Source: Megalonaias nervosa (Eukaryota; Mollusca; Bivalvia; Unionida; Unionidae). From it: 64,000 nucleotides of DNA. The notes beneath the pieces were generated by a model. That model was given only the letters and a program-made list of their open reading frames with translations. It ran no database searches and was not told the DNA's origin. This document shows positions 21,147 through 32,139 of the stretch, piece by piece. How positions within the stretch are numbered: the first letter of the stretch is position 1; every line of letters starts with the position of its first letter. Made by a program: the position numbers and the translations under genes. Location of the stretch: NCBI GenBank assembly GCA_016617855.1, contig JAECUM010027371.1:1-64000 (forward strand), read 5' to 3'.

Positions 21147-23827
21147 ATTCCCTGTATTATACATTTCCATACAATATAGTGTTTAAATAATGAGTGTTTT
21201 GTACCAAAAAAGGGTAAAAAAATCAGTCACTAGATATAAAATTTCATTCTTTTGAATCTTTGCTTCTTTATTCATCACGTGTGTTATGCTTGTCCTTATT
21301 GTTATTATTTTAAATGTTGTTTTGAACAGTGTGAACTATTTTCACTATTATTATTATTATTTTTATCTGCTGCCAACTTGCCAGTTCATTTCCTACCGAA
21401 TAAAACCTTAAAATGCATATAATTATTGTTTTCTTTAAGAGAGAATGAGTGCATGAGAGAGAACCCATTATGCCAGTATTCTATAAATAATTATGCTACA
21501 CCAAATTTGCTTTCAAAAAAATCAAATAATAAAATCACAAATGATGAAATATGGCTTTCTGCAACAGAGACCTAATTCGGTATCTAAAAACAGTAATGGT
21601 GGCTATTTCCCTTGTTTACAGTCTGGAGACTGATTTGCTCTTAAAAAAAAGAGAAGTACACATATTATATTGCATTTTGCTGGTTTATGGGACAACAGTT
21701 CAGCCTGCTCTTGCTGTGCAGTGTTGCCCCGAGAATCTAAAGAGTAAATTTTGCACTACATAATCATTCAGACATTAGTTTTGCAGAACATTATTATTTA
21801 GTTGCTACACCTGCCAAACTGCAGTTCTCGATGCAATGTTGGCAGTTATCAAAAATAGAATAATGAAATTAGCAAATTACATTCAAGTTTATTAATCACA
21901 TTTTAGTTTTTCTAAGGGACTTTTTCTCCTTGCATATCAAATTCTACAAATACCCTAATGCAGTAAATTTTACCTGAGGCAAGTTGAGATCACGTAACGT
22001 GTAGGTACGCATTCAATTTTTATATTTCGTTTCATCTTTTGCCAAAAATGGTACTGTGGTGATCCTATTTCAAAGATCAAAGGAATAAAGTGAGTAATTT
22101 CATTGCAACATATTTTAAAAGATGTAAAGTATTCAACATTTGACAGATATGATGTCGCAGCCCCTTATAAATGTTTGGTTAAACTAAAACTTAGGATATC
22201 TTGAAAGGATGGTCATGAATAACACTTAGATGTGTTTCTCAGACTGGTGATGTGATCACGGAATGCTGAACTAAAAAATTAAATGCTTTTGTGGAACAGA
22301 AAAATAGTCAAATTTGTTTGTCCTGGTTACATAAGTACATGTTGCTGGAATTTATTTCTGTGGATGGTACATGTATCTGAATCATGCAAGAAGCAAGGGA
22401 GAATGTAAGATTTTGTTACGAAAGAATTTGTTTAGAAAAGAGGTGGCTCTGTGAAATTCAAATGTCTAACATTCTAGCTTTTTCACCTAACAGTGTATAA
22501 GTTTACCAGGTGAGGGAGGAGGAACCTAACCATCTGACATTTCCCACCCCCCAATGGATTTCTGTATGGAAATGAAGCAAAATATGTCTAAGTCGGAAGG
22601 GAAGAAATCTGAAGATTTTAACACATTTTTGAATAGGCTGCTGTGAGAAATTCTTTAGACTGAAGAGATTGCCTTTCTGTGCATCAGCCTCAAGTTTTGG
22701 AATCTTTCCTTGACAATTCATTATTATCACCTCGATCTAACAACCAACAAGTCCCCTTTTTTTGCTCTGTGTGCAACAATTTTACAAGGAAAGCAGTATG
22801 CTTAATTTAAAAAAAAAAATTAGCAGCATATCCATACATCAAGGTACTCCATTGAGAGGTTTCATTTTAACAAATTTTTCAATGTTATGACAGAAAGTAC
22901 TGATGCATTGCACAAGTGTCTGAAAGAATGGTGAACACTGATAAGTGTCTGTTTCAAACAATTTTAAATCTGTATTCATTCCTTCTGCTTTGTCTCCTTG
23001 AGGCTGTAAGGGTGCAAATTCCTGTCGATCTTTGAAGAACAGATTAAGTTGGGCAAGTGAATGATTAATTAGATTTATGGGGACTGGCGTGTGTTTAAAT
23101 CGCCATAATGAACTGATTGGTAATGTCTCTGTCATGAGAGCAGTGATTCTTAATTAAGCCTTCGTTTATTTAATTGAAAGGGATAGGAGTTAACTTCCGA
23201 TCTGTATCGAAGCTGTCCTTTTTGAAGTTTTCCAGGAATCAGTATTTGGTAATCTGAGGTTGTCAGGCGGACTACATTTTTAGCACCTAGTTAAGGCGGG
23301 AGAGATATTTAGTTCGGATTGGTTACGCTGAATAAGGGGGCGTGATTCCACATGAAAACTCAGTTTTAATGTGCTGGCGCAAAGGTTATAGTCAGTCGAC
23401 ACTTTTTTCTGCAAGAGAAATCAAATGTAGAAGATTTCGGGTCAAACTTAGAAGAAATTCACTCGTAATTAATCATCCAAGGGATCGGATGTCTGAAAAA
23501 ATTGACGGACACAATTCTAGTGGGAAAGCTTGAAAACACATGGTATTTTGCGTCAATCTCATGTAAATCATTGATATCAATATGACAATTTGTTTGATTT
23601 ATTTGCTTATATTTGCATGAATTTATTTGGTTAGATTCGTAGATCAATTTTCTTGATATGAATACAACTTTGTGAGTTGAATCCGTACAATGATATTCTT
23701 TATATAAGTTGATGAATCGTTTGAATGTATAGTCTCCACTGTTATAGGTAAATACGTACCTAGAATTTCATGCCTTACTTTAGTTGATATGAGTTACAAG
23801 AATCCGTGGGAATTCTCCGACTTAGAT
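21147..23827. other. Mostly noncoding, two weak minus-strand frames
   Basis: Minus-strand frames at 22839-23135 (98 codons, MTETLPISSLWRF, with a Cys/Phe/Thr-rich end) and 22503-22730 (75 codons) are the only notable ones. They could be pieces of one decayed gene, but no family is recognised. A (TTA)n tract is at 21345-21362. Nothing else stands out. Confidence 0.3.
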
Positions 23828-23963
23828 GATTTCACATATGATAAAGACTTGAGTGCGTATTGACTGAAATTAACGTTGTTAAACCGTGAAGTGAGATTTC
23901 ATATATGCTAGAGACTTGAATGTGTGTATTCGCTAGAAATAACGTAGTTAAGCCATGTAAGGA
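23828..23963. repeat. Tandem duplication of 68 bp
   Basis: gatttcacatatgataaaga (23829) and gatttcatatatgctagaga (about 23897) start two consecutive copies. Both then carry a 'gacttga.tg..tatt' block, a 'aaat.aacgt.gtta' block and end in 'gtaagga/gtgaagtga'. Moderately diverged. Confidence 0.75.
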
Positions 23964-24244
23964 ATTTCATTCATTCATTTGTGTAATTGAGACAAGACCG
24001 GAACTGATGTCTTGGGGTGATGTTAATGTGAGCCAGTGTTGAAATAGCCATCAGGAAGTACATTAATCTTAGGAAACTAGGTTTGTTTATGGTCTGCCAT
24101 GTTTAATTAGACCAGATAGCCGTTGGTATCTGTTTGAATTCCTATAGAACTATATCTGACATTAACAAGGGGAGTAATGATCCATTCCCAGTAGGATACC
24201 TGACAGAATATTTAGGCTGCTACTTTGTTTACTTTTGTAAGGTG

Positions 24245-24306
24245 AGACGTATTCTCCGACGTATCCACGTGACGTATTCACCGACGTATCCACGTGACGT
24301 ATACAC
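24245..24306. repeat. Direct repeats of 25 bp with acgtatccacgtgacgta
   Basis: gacgtattctccgacgtatc and gacgtattcaccgacgtatc start two adjacent copies, each ending cacgt, followed by a third partial copy (gacgtatacacg). The repeated CACGTG and GACGT elements look like E-box or CRE-type sequences, but there is no evidence of a promoter. Confidence 0.8.
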
Positions 24307-24706
24307 GAATCTACCTGTTGAAGTATCTACGCATCATGTACTTACATAACCACCTAACCACACAAAGTTCAAGGGCTGAAAGCGGCGAGACGCTAGAGAG
24401 TTGGAGAAGGGAAAAGTGGAAAGGACCCAGACGTACAGGCACAGGGAAGTTAAAGAACAGTCAAAGTGAATTTGGACTGAACCAGAACAATCAGGTTATG
24501 AATCTGTACAAGGCATTGACTTCAATCTTTCACTCAATTCAATGATGAACTAATTCTATCACTTAAATCAGATTGGCTATTTGTATCAGTATATTTGTGT
24601 TTGAAATTCGTTGAATGATTTGTTTCAAAAAGAAGTGTATCTTCCTAATGTAATGTATTATCACAATTGTTTATGAATTTTTATTAAATGTATTGTCTTT
24701 ACATGT

Positions 24707-24917
24707 ATGGGGGCTCGTGTCATTCTGTTTTATATATCTGCTCAGATCTCTATCTATTCCACCTATAAGTTTCACACTTCATGTTGATATTTATTTGATC
24801 CGGGCAATTATACCATCGGCGATCACCCTCGAGATAACGATAACCAAAATCCACTACAACCCACCCCCAACAAAGCTGGGGGAGTTTGTGGCAGAGGCCC
24901 CTAGTGAAACTGCATGA
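24707..24917 (+). other. Possible LTR-retrotransposon primer-binding site and leader
   Basis: tgggggctcgtgtc at 24707 resembles TGGGGGCTCGTCC, the primer-binding site complementary to a tRNA-Pro 3' end used by several LTR retrotransposons and retroviruses, and is preceded by tttacatgta, which could close an LTR. A short GC-richer leader follows, then an unrelated AT-rich stretch. No gag or pol is seen and the LTR start cannot be fixed, so this is only a candidate. Confidence 0.25.
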
Positions 24918-25617
24918 TTAATAAAAATTAAACTAATCTCGAATATGTGTGACAAGTTCTTTATAAAGTTTGCAGATGTAAAACAAGATACAGGACTCAA
25001 AATTATGACTTTTTTCATCAACCCACAGGATCACCAAAATAATAATTTTACTGATCCTGCTAAAATCATACATAAGCCAGTTCAGTTTCTAATTCAAAAT
25101 TTATAATTCATTGATATCAATTCAAAACAATAAGAACTATATTTCAGCAATAAGCAACAAGATCCATGAACAAAGAAACACTTGCACTTTGTATTACTTA
25201 AATACTCAGTGTAGAAAGCGTACATCACAGCCTCTCCTGGATTATACTTCAGCCGTTTGTGTTCATTTTCCCAGCATTTCTGGTACTTTTAGTCTCATCT
25301 CTTGATCATACTTACAATCACCCTCTCTCTGGATATCATCTAATTTCTCTATTGCTGCTAAATGACAAGTTTTTTTTTAAGGGAACAACTTTGTTCTTTT
25401 TTTTTTCTTTTTTACCAAAAACATACTGCAAATCAAATGCTATTTTGTTTTCATGGTAACCTACTGCTCGTGAGTGAAAATCTTCCCCATATTAACAACT
25501 CCTGCTGATGGGTTTTCCAGATTTTGTTAGATTCTATTTCTTTTAATCATTTTTAATCAGTAATGGCTGATGAGGAAAAAAAATACAAAATATTGTAGTA
25601 TTCCATATTCAGTAAAG

Positions 25618-25775
25618 CATTATATATGAATTGCTGCAATATTCTGTATGCACTATTGCTGTATTTCATATGGACTACTGCTATATTTCATATGGACTAT
25701 TGCCATATCCCATATGGATTACTGCTATATTCCATATGAATATTGCCATAATCCATATGGAATATTCAAAAGTAT
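25618..25775. repeat. Degenerate tandem repeat with CATATGG core
   Basis: About five to six copies of a 22-27 bp unit: tatttcatatggactactgc, tatttcatatggactattgc, catatcccatatggattact and so on, each centred on the palindrome CATATG or CCATATGG. Copies spread out and decay rightward to about 25815. Confidence 0.8.
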
Positions 25776-26036
25776 GTATGGAGTTTTAATCTTTACTATA
25801 CTGAAATTCCATATGGACGCTCTATAGCACTCGTGGACTAATTTTCACATTCGATGTGATTTTCCATATTTTATGGAGTATGCATGGAATCCATAACGTT
25901 TCCAAAATGTGTCCTTATAGACAGACTGAAATCCATTAACTCCGGTTCAGCTACAGAATAAAAATGTCCATGTGGAAATGCTTCATTTATAACAAATCTA
26001 AATGTACCTAGTGAGACTGTTGACTCTAACTATTCA

Positions 26037-27076
26037 ATGGACACAATTGTAAATGCAAACATTAATGGATTTTCAGGGCCTGTATGTGACTTTGAAGATC
26101 CTAATATATATGAACATTTAAATATGGAAATAGGATGTAGGAATGATAAAAGTAGTATGGAGACAATCTTGGTGAGTAGCCCACTGCATGATGACATACA
26201 TATAATTGATATGAAACCAAATACAAAAATGTTTTAACATAGGTCACTTAAATGTACAAGGTATAGTGGGAAAAATAGACCAGATTAAGTTAATGTTGTC
26301 TTCCAAGGAAAATAATATACATGTTTTAGGACTCACTAAACCAAATTAAATGCTAACCACAATGATAATCTATTTCACTGTCAAGGTAAACAATGAACCA
26401 TTATGCAGGGACAGAGAGACAGCAGGGGGAGGTCTTGTTGTATATATTAGGGAAGATGTAAATGCAGAAAGGCGACTTGACTTGGAGTCACATGAAATTG
26501 AGAGCATCTGGGTGGAAATTTCTCAAAATAATGCAAAGTCATTCCTAGTTGGTTTCATTTATATAGGCCACCTTCCTCGAAAGCAATTTGGAATGATAAC
26601 TTTTTGAAACAAATTGAAAATGTTCTTGCACAGAAGAAAGAAACATATATACTCGGCGATATAAATAAGGACCTTCTCAATACTCAAATAAGGAACAACT
26701 GGATGGAATTTATTGAATCATTAGGTCTAGTCCAGCTGGTAAATGAGCCCACAAGGGTAACAGAAATATCAAGCACTCTTATTGAACATATTTATACCAA
26801 CCTACCAGACAATGTGGCTTGTGTTAATGTACCGAATGTTGGTCTTAGTGACCACTCTCCTACTTTTTGACAAGAAAGGTTAAATGCAAGGGAAATAAGA
26901 AAAACAGACACAAAACTATCACTTACAGATCGTTCAAAAATTTTAATGAAGAACAATTTCTCAATCACCTATATAAAGTTCCATGGAATATGATCCAAAA
27001 TTTGGATGACATAGATGAAGCTCTGAGGGTGTGGACTGACTTATTTATGGATGTAGTCTCTAAGGGTGTGGACTGA
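26037..27076 (+). pseudogene. LINE ORF2 N-terminus: apurinic endonuclease domain
   Basis: Fragments in three plus frames. HLNVQGIVGKIDQIKLML (about 26244-26298) is the 'NiqGl..K..el' start of APE domains, the catalytic Asn segment. GGGLVVYIREDV lies at 26427-26461, and WVEISQNNAKSFLVGFIY near 26511-26565 precedes the usual 'yrpP'. YILGDINKDLL (26648-26680) is the 'i.GDfN.Dll' catalytic block, here with Ile for Phe. SSTLIEHIYTNLPD is the 'lID.iftn' block (Asp replaced by Glu), and VGLSDHSPTF the terminal SDH motif. Stops at 26235, 26348 and 26868 and a frame change near 26600 break it. It nicks target DNA in active relatives. Confidence 0.8.
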
Positions 27077-27692
27077 CATACTTATGGATGTAGTCTCTAA
27101 AGGTGTGGACTAACATATTTATGGATGTAGTCTCTAAGGGTGTGGACTGACATATTTATGGATGTAGTCTCTAAGGGAGTGGACTGACTTATTTATGGAT
27201 ATAGTCTCTAAGGGTGTGGACTGACATATTTATGGATGTAGTCTCTAAGGGTGTGGACTGACATATTTATGGATGTAGTCTCTAAGGGTGTGGACTGACA
27301 TATTTATGGATGTAGTCTCTAAGGGTGTGGACTGACTTATTTATGGATGTAGTCTCTAAGGGTGTGGACTGACTTATTTATGGATGTAGTCTCTAAGGGT
27401 GTGGACTGACTTATTTATGGATGTAGTCTCTAAGGGTGTGGACTGACTTATTTATGGTTGTAGTCTCTAAGGGTGTGGACTGACTTATTTATGGATGTAG
27501 TCTCTAAGGGTGTGGACAGACTTATTTATGGTTGTAGTCTCTAAGGGTGTGGACTGACTTATTTATGGTTGTAGTCTCTAAGGGTGTGGACTGACTTATT
27601 TATGGTTGTAGTCTCTATGGGTGTGGACTGACTTATTTATGGATGTAGTCTCTAAGGGTGTGGACTGACTTATTTATGGATGTAGTCTCTAA
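27027..27692 (+). repeat. 18-copy, 37-bp tandem repeat grown inside LINE coding sequence
   Basis: The unit is gggtgtggactgacttattt plus 17 bp ending gtagtctctaa. Eighteen units fill 27027-27692 exactly (666 bp), with only scattered point changes (gacata/gactta, ggttg/ggatg). The first unit is in frame with the LINE protein (RVWTDLFMDVVSK), and the sequence after the last unit resumes it (KHATLKEHQVK). The ancestral element thus had one unit, and the array is a later expansion of coding DNA. As 37 is not a multiple of 3, the frame rotates and the array breaks the ORF. Confidence 0.95.
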
Positions 27693-29340
27693 GCATGCAA
27701 CACTGAAAGAACATCAAGTAAAGAATGAAATCCAACCTAATTGGCTTACTACTGAAATCCTAGATGCTATGAAAACATGATTCCAATTCAAGGCTATGGG
27801 AAACAATGCACAATATAAAGTATAGATAAATAAAATAACAAGTGTGATTAAAAAAGCTAACAAAAACTTATTATCAATCATTGCTTGAAAACAAAAAGAG
27901 CAACACAAACTCCATTTGGAAGTCTTTAATGAACTCACTGGAGGAAAATAACAAAGATCAGACAAATAAAATTCACTCACTTCTGGTAAATGACACCATA
28001 GTCACTGATGACACTGACATTGCAAATGTTTTCAATGATTTTTTCACCAACATTACCACAAAGTTAAAAGAACCAGTGATTCAAAACAACCTTAATGAAC
28101 TGAAAATGTTCTGCAGCAGCAAAATCTCTAAGGAGGTGTGTTTCTCTATCCCACCAGTATCAAAACACTTTGTTAAAAAATGTTTCAATGAACTTGATAC
28201 CAAGAAAGCTACAGGACTTGATCAGATTGGTCCACGACTCATTAAATCTTCTGCCTCTGCTATTGTAGATAGCATAACATTCATAATCAATTTAAGTACT
28301 GCAACCTCATCTGTCCCCAAAATATGGAAACTGCAAAAGTAACTCCTATTCACAAATCTGGTTCTAAGGATGATGCTGATAACTACCCGCCAATCTCAAT
28401 ACTACCAAACTTGTCAAAATTGATTGAAAAACATGTCCATGACTCATTCATGTCATATTTAACCAAACACTTGCTGTTACACCCTAATCAATCAAGCTTT
28501 AGACAGAAACATTCATGTAAGACTGCCTTGATCTCCCTAACTGATAAATGGCTTCAAGCACTTGACCAAGGTAGAATAATAGGATCTGTATTTGTAGATT
28601 TCAGGAAAGCTTTTGACATGGTGAATCATGAAATCCTTTTGAAGAAAAATCCTTTTGAAGAAACTGAAAATCTACCAATGTGATGAAAGCACAGTTAGAT
28701 GGTATACTTAAGTGAGAGAACACAACATGTTTATATAAATAATGTTCTGTCTGAACCTGGAACAATTAGATGTGGAGTACCACAAGGCTCAATTCTAGGT
28801 CCATTACTATTTATTTTATTTATTAATGACCTATCACTTGTACTAAGGGACTCAATATCATCTACAGATCTCTATGCAGATGACACAACATTGTCAGACA
28901 TCCAAAACACAAAGCATGAACTCGAAATTTCTTTACAGAATGCCCTAAACAAACTGGACAACTGGTGCACATGCAATGGCATGGTGGTAAATACTGGTAA
29001 AACTAAAATATTACTTATCTCAACATGGCAGAAAAGGACAAAACTTGATAGTGATGAACTATGTCTGACATGGAAGGATAGAAATATGCAGATGGTCTGT
29101 CATGATAGACTACTTGGTGTTTTGGTAGATAATAACCTATCATGGACTGAACATATCAAACATATCAGTAAAAAAAAGTTAATTCAAGTTTATGGCTTCT
29201 CAGTAGGATAAGACATTTTCTTCCTGAAAGGCACAGAAAACTATTTTATAACAGTTACATACAACCTTATTTATACTACTGTAATACAGTATGGGGTAAT
29301 TCAAATGATAAAAACTTAGCAAAGCTGGCACATCTTCAAA
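27693..29340 (+). pseudogene. LINE ORF2 reverse transcriptase
   Basis: Consecutive open frames 27881-28342, 28324-28683 and 28699-29211 together cover the RT. Blocks in order: NDFFTNITTKLKEP; FNELDTKKATGLDQIGPRLI (RT block 0/1); KVTPIHKSG; NYPPISILPNLSKLIEKHVH (RPIS block, Arg replaced by Pro); SSFRQKHSCKTALI; VFVDFRKAFDMVNHEIL (palm Asp); GVPQGSILGPLLFILFINDL; and the catalytic LYADDTT (YADD at 28872-28883). After it come VVNTGKTKILLIS and RLLGVLVDNNLSW. A perfect 16-bp tandem duplication at 28631-28662 (aaatccttttgaagaa twice) causes one frameshift. Past 29210 the frame shifts to LFYNSYIQPYLYYCNTVWG and KRAFGLI. Confidence 0.9.
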
Positions 29341-29694
29341 AAAGAGCATTTGGGCTAATATCAATACAGAAAAATATTACCTATTAAAGACCGAATCTGT
29401 TTGAAAAAAGCCAAATTAATGTACAGGATATCTCCTGAATATTTACAATCACTATTCCAGTATAGGCTACCTGGTAATACTTCCCACCTGCGATCCATGT
29501 CTACCACACAGTATAAAATTCCCAAACCAAATAAGGAATTATTTTAAAAAAGTTTCTAATACTCTGGAACTTTGCTCTGGAATAGTATTCCATGTGAGAT
29601 TAGAAATGCCCACTCTATTTCCTTCTTCCAAACCCAGTATATCCAGTGGCTTCAGAGATGCAGCTAAAATAAATAAATTCCGTTGTATGAGGGC

Positions 29695-29757
29695 CTCAAG
29701 GTAAATTAGCTCTTAGCTAATTGAGTTACCTTCTTTAAATAAAGTCTTTATTATTAA

Positions 29758-29790
<33 letters not shown>
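29695..29790 (+). other. LINE 3' end: stem-loop, poly(A)-like signal and (ATT)n tail
   Basis: ggtaaattagctcttagcta, continuing attgagttacc (29700-29730), can fold into a hairpin (GGTAA with TTACC outside, AATTAGCT with AGCTAATT inside). It is followed by aataaag and then an (ATT)n tract (29752-29790). CR1/L2-type elements commonly end in a hairpin and short tandem repeat recognised by the RT, instead of a poly(A) tail. This marks the 3' boundary of the LINE. Confidence 0.75.
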
Positions 29791-30146
29791 GACTGTTCTG
29801 TCTCTTCCCTTTCATCAGTAGTAATCACATGCTAATAATGAAAAGTGATCACATGCCTAGCTTTTTGCTGAATAAAAACAAAAAGGTGGTTTTAATAAAT
29901 TGTACACAATTCTATTTGATAAATTATGCAGTACAATGGGAACAACATGAAACAGAAACATGTAACAAGATAGGCTAGCTCTCTCATTTCAACAACTACT
30001 CAACAAGTGCATTAGAATGATTTATGCTGTATTGACATGGACACAAAAAAAGATTCTTTCATTATGTGTTAAACATCATTATATGCGTGGAAATAACAGA
30101 TTCACAATGAAAATTTATCTTTTACAGATATAATTCTAATGACTCC

Positions 30147-30375
30147 TGTTACGAATATGTAATTAAATTGCTTGTGTGTTAGTTTTAAATTCTTTTTATT
30201 TTATTTATGTTTCATTATATTTTATTGTAATGATTATTTTCACAGGATTTTATATTTTTTAAAAAAATATCAGTCTGATTAGAATGTAAAAGTATGACTT
30301 AAGCACTATTTTTAGCTCACTTTGGTTCATAGATCTTGTAAACATCGGATGAATATGATTGACTATTATCAAGGT
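30147..30375 (+). repeat. 5' LTR of the Gmr1-type element, first part
   Basis: Starts tgttacgaatatgtaattaa and follows the 3' LTR (40604 onward) base for base with scattered differences (about nine in a 110-bp stretch compared by eye) up to 'atcaaggtcatt'. There the DIRS element begins. The remaining 690 bp of this LTR continue at 35169. Confidence 0.9.
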
Positions 30376-30388
30376 CATTATTTTTTGT

Positions 30389-30532
30389 AAACCCTTCAGC
30401 CTCACATGTATACATAGCATGTTACTCTGTCATTGGCGGAAACAGGCGCTCTTCAAAAAGAAGGAAACTTTTTTATCTGTCACATGATGTATCCTATATA
30501 AACAAGCCACCCACACAAGGTATCTCATAGTT
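30389..30532 (+). repeat. Left inverted terminal repeat of the DIRS element
   Basis: Pairs with 34975-35121 on the opposite strand: gtatacatagcatgttactc near 30409 and gtatctcatagtt near 30520 recur as gagtaacatgctatgtatac and aactatgagatac. It contains a TATA-like box (tatataaacaagc, 30495-30507), in both ITRs, which may be the element promoter. Confidence 0.9.
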
Positions 30533-30650
30533 ATTCTGGCGCTGTAGCGGAGCGGTAAGTATTCTGATGTTGTAGCGGAGCGGTAAGTACAATAATAGGT
30601 GCGTAGTTAGGTGGTGTTGTAGCCAGCTTAGGACGTAGTCCAAGCTATAG

Positions 30651-31851
30651 GTGTTATTTGTCATATTTTCTTTTTGTTTATTTATAACGGCTATTGAAGA
30701 GGATGAAGTCCTCTCAATTACTGACCTCGAAGCCAACTCAGAATTTTCAGGTTTTGGGCCTGAGGGTATTGCAGCCTTTTGCGAAGTTGAGGCAAGTTCC
30801 TCACATGAGAGAGGAGTTATGAAGCCACAAAAACAGAAGAAGAAAAAAAAGAGAAAAAAAAAAAATTGAAGTCTGTTGTGACTATAGTTCAGAAAGTGGC
30901 AAAACATAAGCCAGTTATGGCAACCAAACACGCAAAAAATGTCAAACAGTCGAGGATGTCCGGTCTCATAAATAACCTGTTGGAAACAGATATTGAGCTT
31001 TTTGAAGACAAATTAAAGAGAAAAAACTGAAGTCTGTTGTGACTAAAGTTCAGAAAGTGGCAAAACGCAAGCCTGTTATGGCGACGAACAAGCAAAAAAT
31101 GTCGGATAGTCGAAGACGTCTGGTCTCATAGACATAAATAACCTGTCAGAAAAAGATATTGAGCTTTTTTGAAGACAAAATTGGGTCTAAATGAAATGCA
31201 GCCTGTTATGGCAGATGACAATGAAACTGATGCCCTTTTTATCTGAATTACATGTAGAAGTTGAAAATGAAGGGCCATATAGCGATGTTGATGTTTCCCC
31301 AGCAGAGGGTGATGCAAGTAGACCACTCAAGCAAATTTCATTGAGGGGAAAAATAAATGGGGCATTGTTTGATGCTTTGCAGCCTGATTAAAACTGTATT
31401 TCTACTAGCATTGCTGATATGTGGCGGTTACCCACACTGAAAACTCCCCAACAGGACAGCCAATACCTAAATCCTTAGCAGAGCTGATTAATACTGCATG
31501 CATGCATTTCTTTATGTGCAAACACATGAAATTGTACAAAAGTACAAAATCCAAGAAAATTGTGATAAGTTTGGTCCCCCACTTGTCAATCAAGAAATTG
31601 GGAATGACCTTAGCAAACGAGTTCACTCTTATGACAAAGCCTTTAGGGATATACAAAATATTGTTGCTGCAGGCATTATGCCAGTTGTCCAATTAGCAGA
31701 ATTAATAAAGTCTCAGATTGCCACTAATGAAAAACTGAAGACCCTAATTTCAGATGCTATTACCCTTATAGGTCAGGTACAATATTGTCTCCCTCAGAAG
31801 GAGGTATATGATTCAACCACGTTTGAAAAGGAAATATTCCAATCTTTGTAA
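30651..31851 (+). pseudogene. DIRS gag-like region
   Basis: Three kinds of fragment are seen. 30651-30869: an acidic stretch (DEVLSITDLEANSEFSG) then a Lys/Gln run. 31191-31391: acidic and Ser-rich. 31498-31851: 117 codons reading KYKIQENCDKFGPPLVNQEI, then RVHSYDKAFRDIQ, then VVQLAEL, which matches the 'y..p.NC..l..p.vN.eIw..l....r..D...q..q..l..g' pattern of DIRS-group gag proteins. A 161-bp tandem duplication (30866-31026 and 31027-31185, both starting gaagtctgttgtgact) lies in the coding region. A run of about 17 A at 31911 and other indels break the frames. Confidence 0.65.
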
Positions 31852-32139
31852 TATACATACTCCCCATAATGTCCATGATTTTTGGGGATGATGTGGCCAA
31901 GGAAGTTGTTAAAAAAAAAAAAAAAAATTTACCCAGATTCAGAGGTTTCAATAGAGGCCGGGGTGCTAAAGGTGGGGGACCCATACTAGGTCCAGATTTC
32001 AATCAGAAAAGAGACCTGCCTATACTAGTCCCCCAAACAAGCCCACAAAATAAAAATCTATAGAGGCAAGTTCTGTGGGAAAACTTAAAAACTGCATTGC
32101 TATATGGAATAAATTTACTCGTGATGTAAACAGTTTCAG

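Larger units (their letters stand above)
26000..29790 (+). mobile_element. CR1/L2-like LINE (Jockey superfamily), degraded
   Basis: Non-LTR retrotransposon of about 3.8 kb, including an inserted tandem array. Order: apurinic endonuclease (26230-27076), 37-bp repeat array (27027-27692), linker, reverse transcriptase (27.9-29.3 kb), C-terminal part in broken frames (29.2-29.6 kb), a 3' hairpin and an (ATT)n tail. Such elements insert by target-primed reverse transcription. Stops and frameshifts inactivate it. The RT style (LVHP-like 'HPNQSSFRQKHSCKTALI', 'GVPQGSILGPLLF', YADD) fits the CR1/L2 group. Exact clade uncertain. Preserved RT frames of 119-170 codons suggest moderate age. Confidence 0.85.

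Noticed and set aside
30651..30869. Nuclear-localised Lys-rich host protein
   Set aside because: The Lys run comes from a decayed A-rich stretch in the DIRS gag region. Position and flanks belong to the DIRS element.
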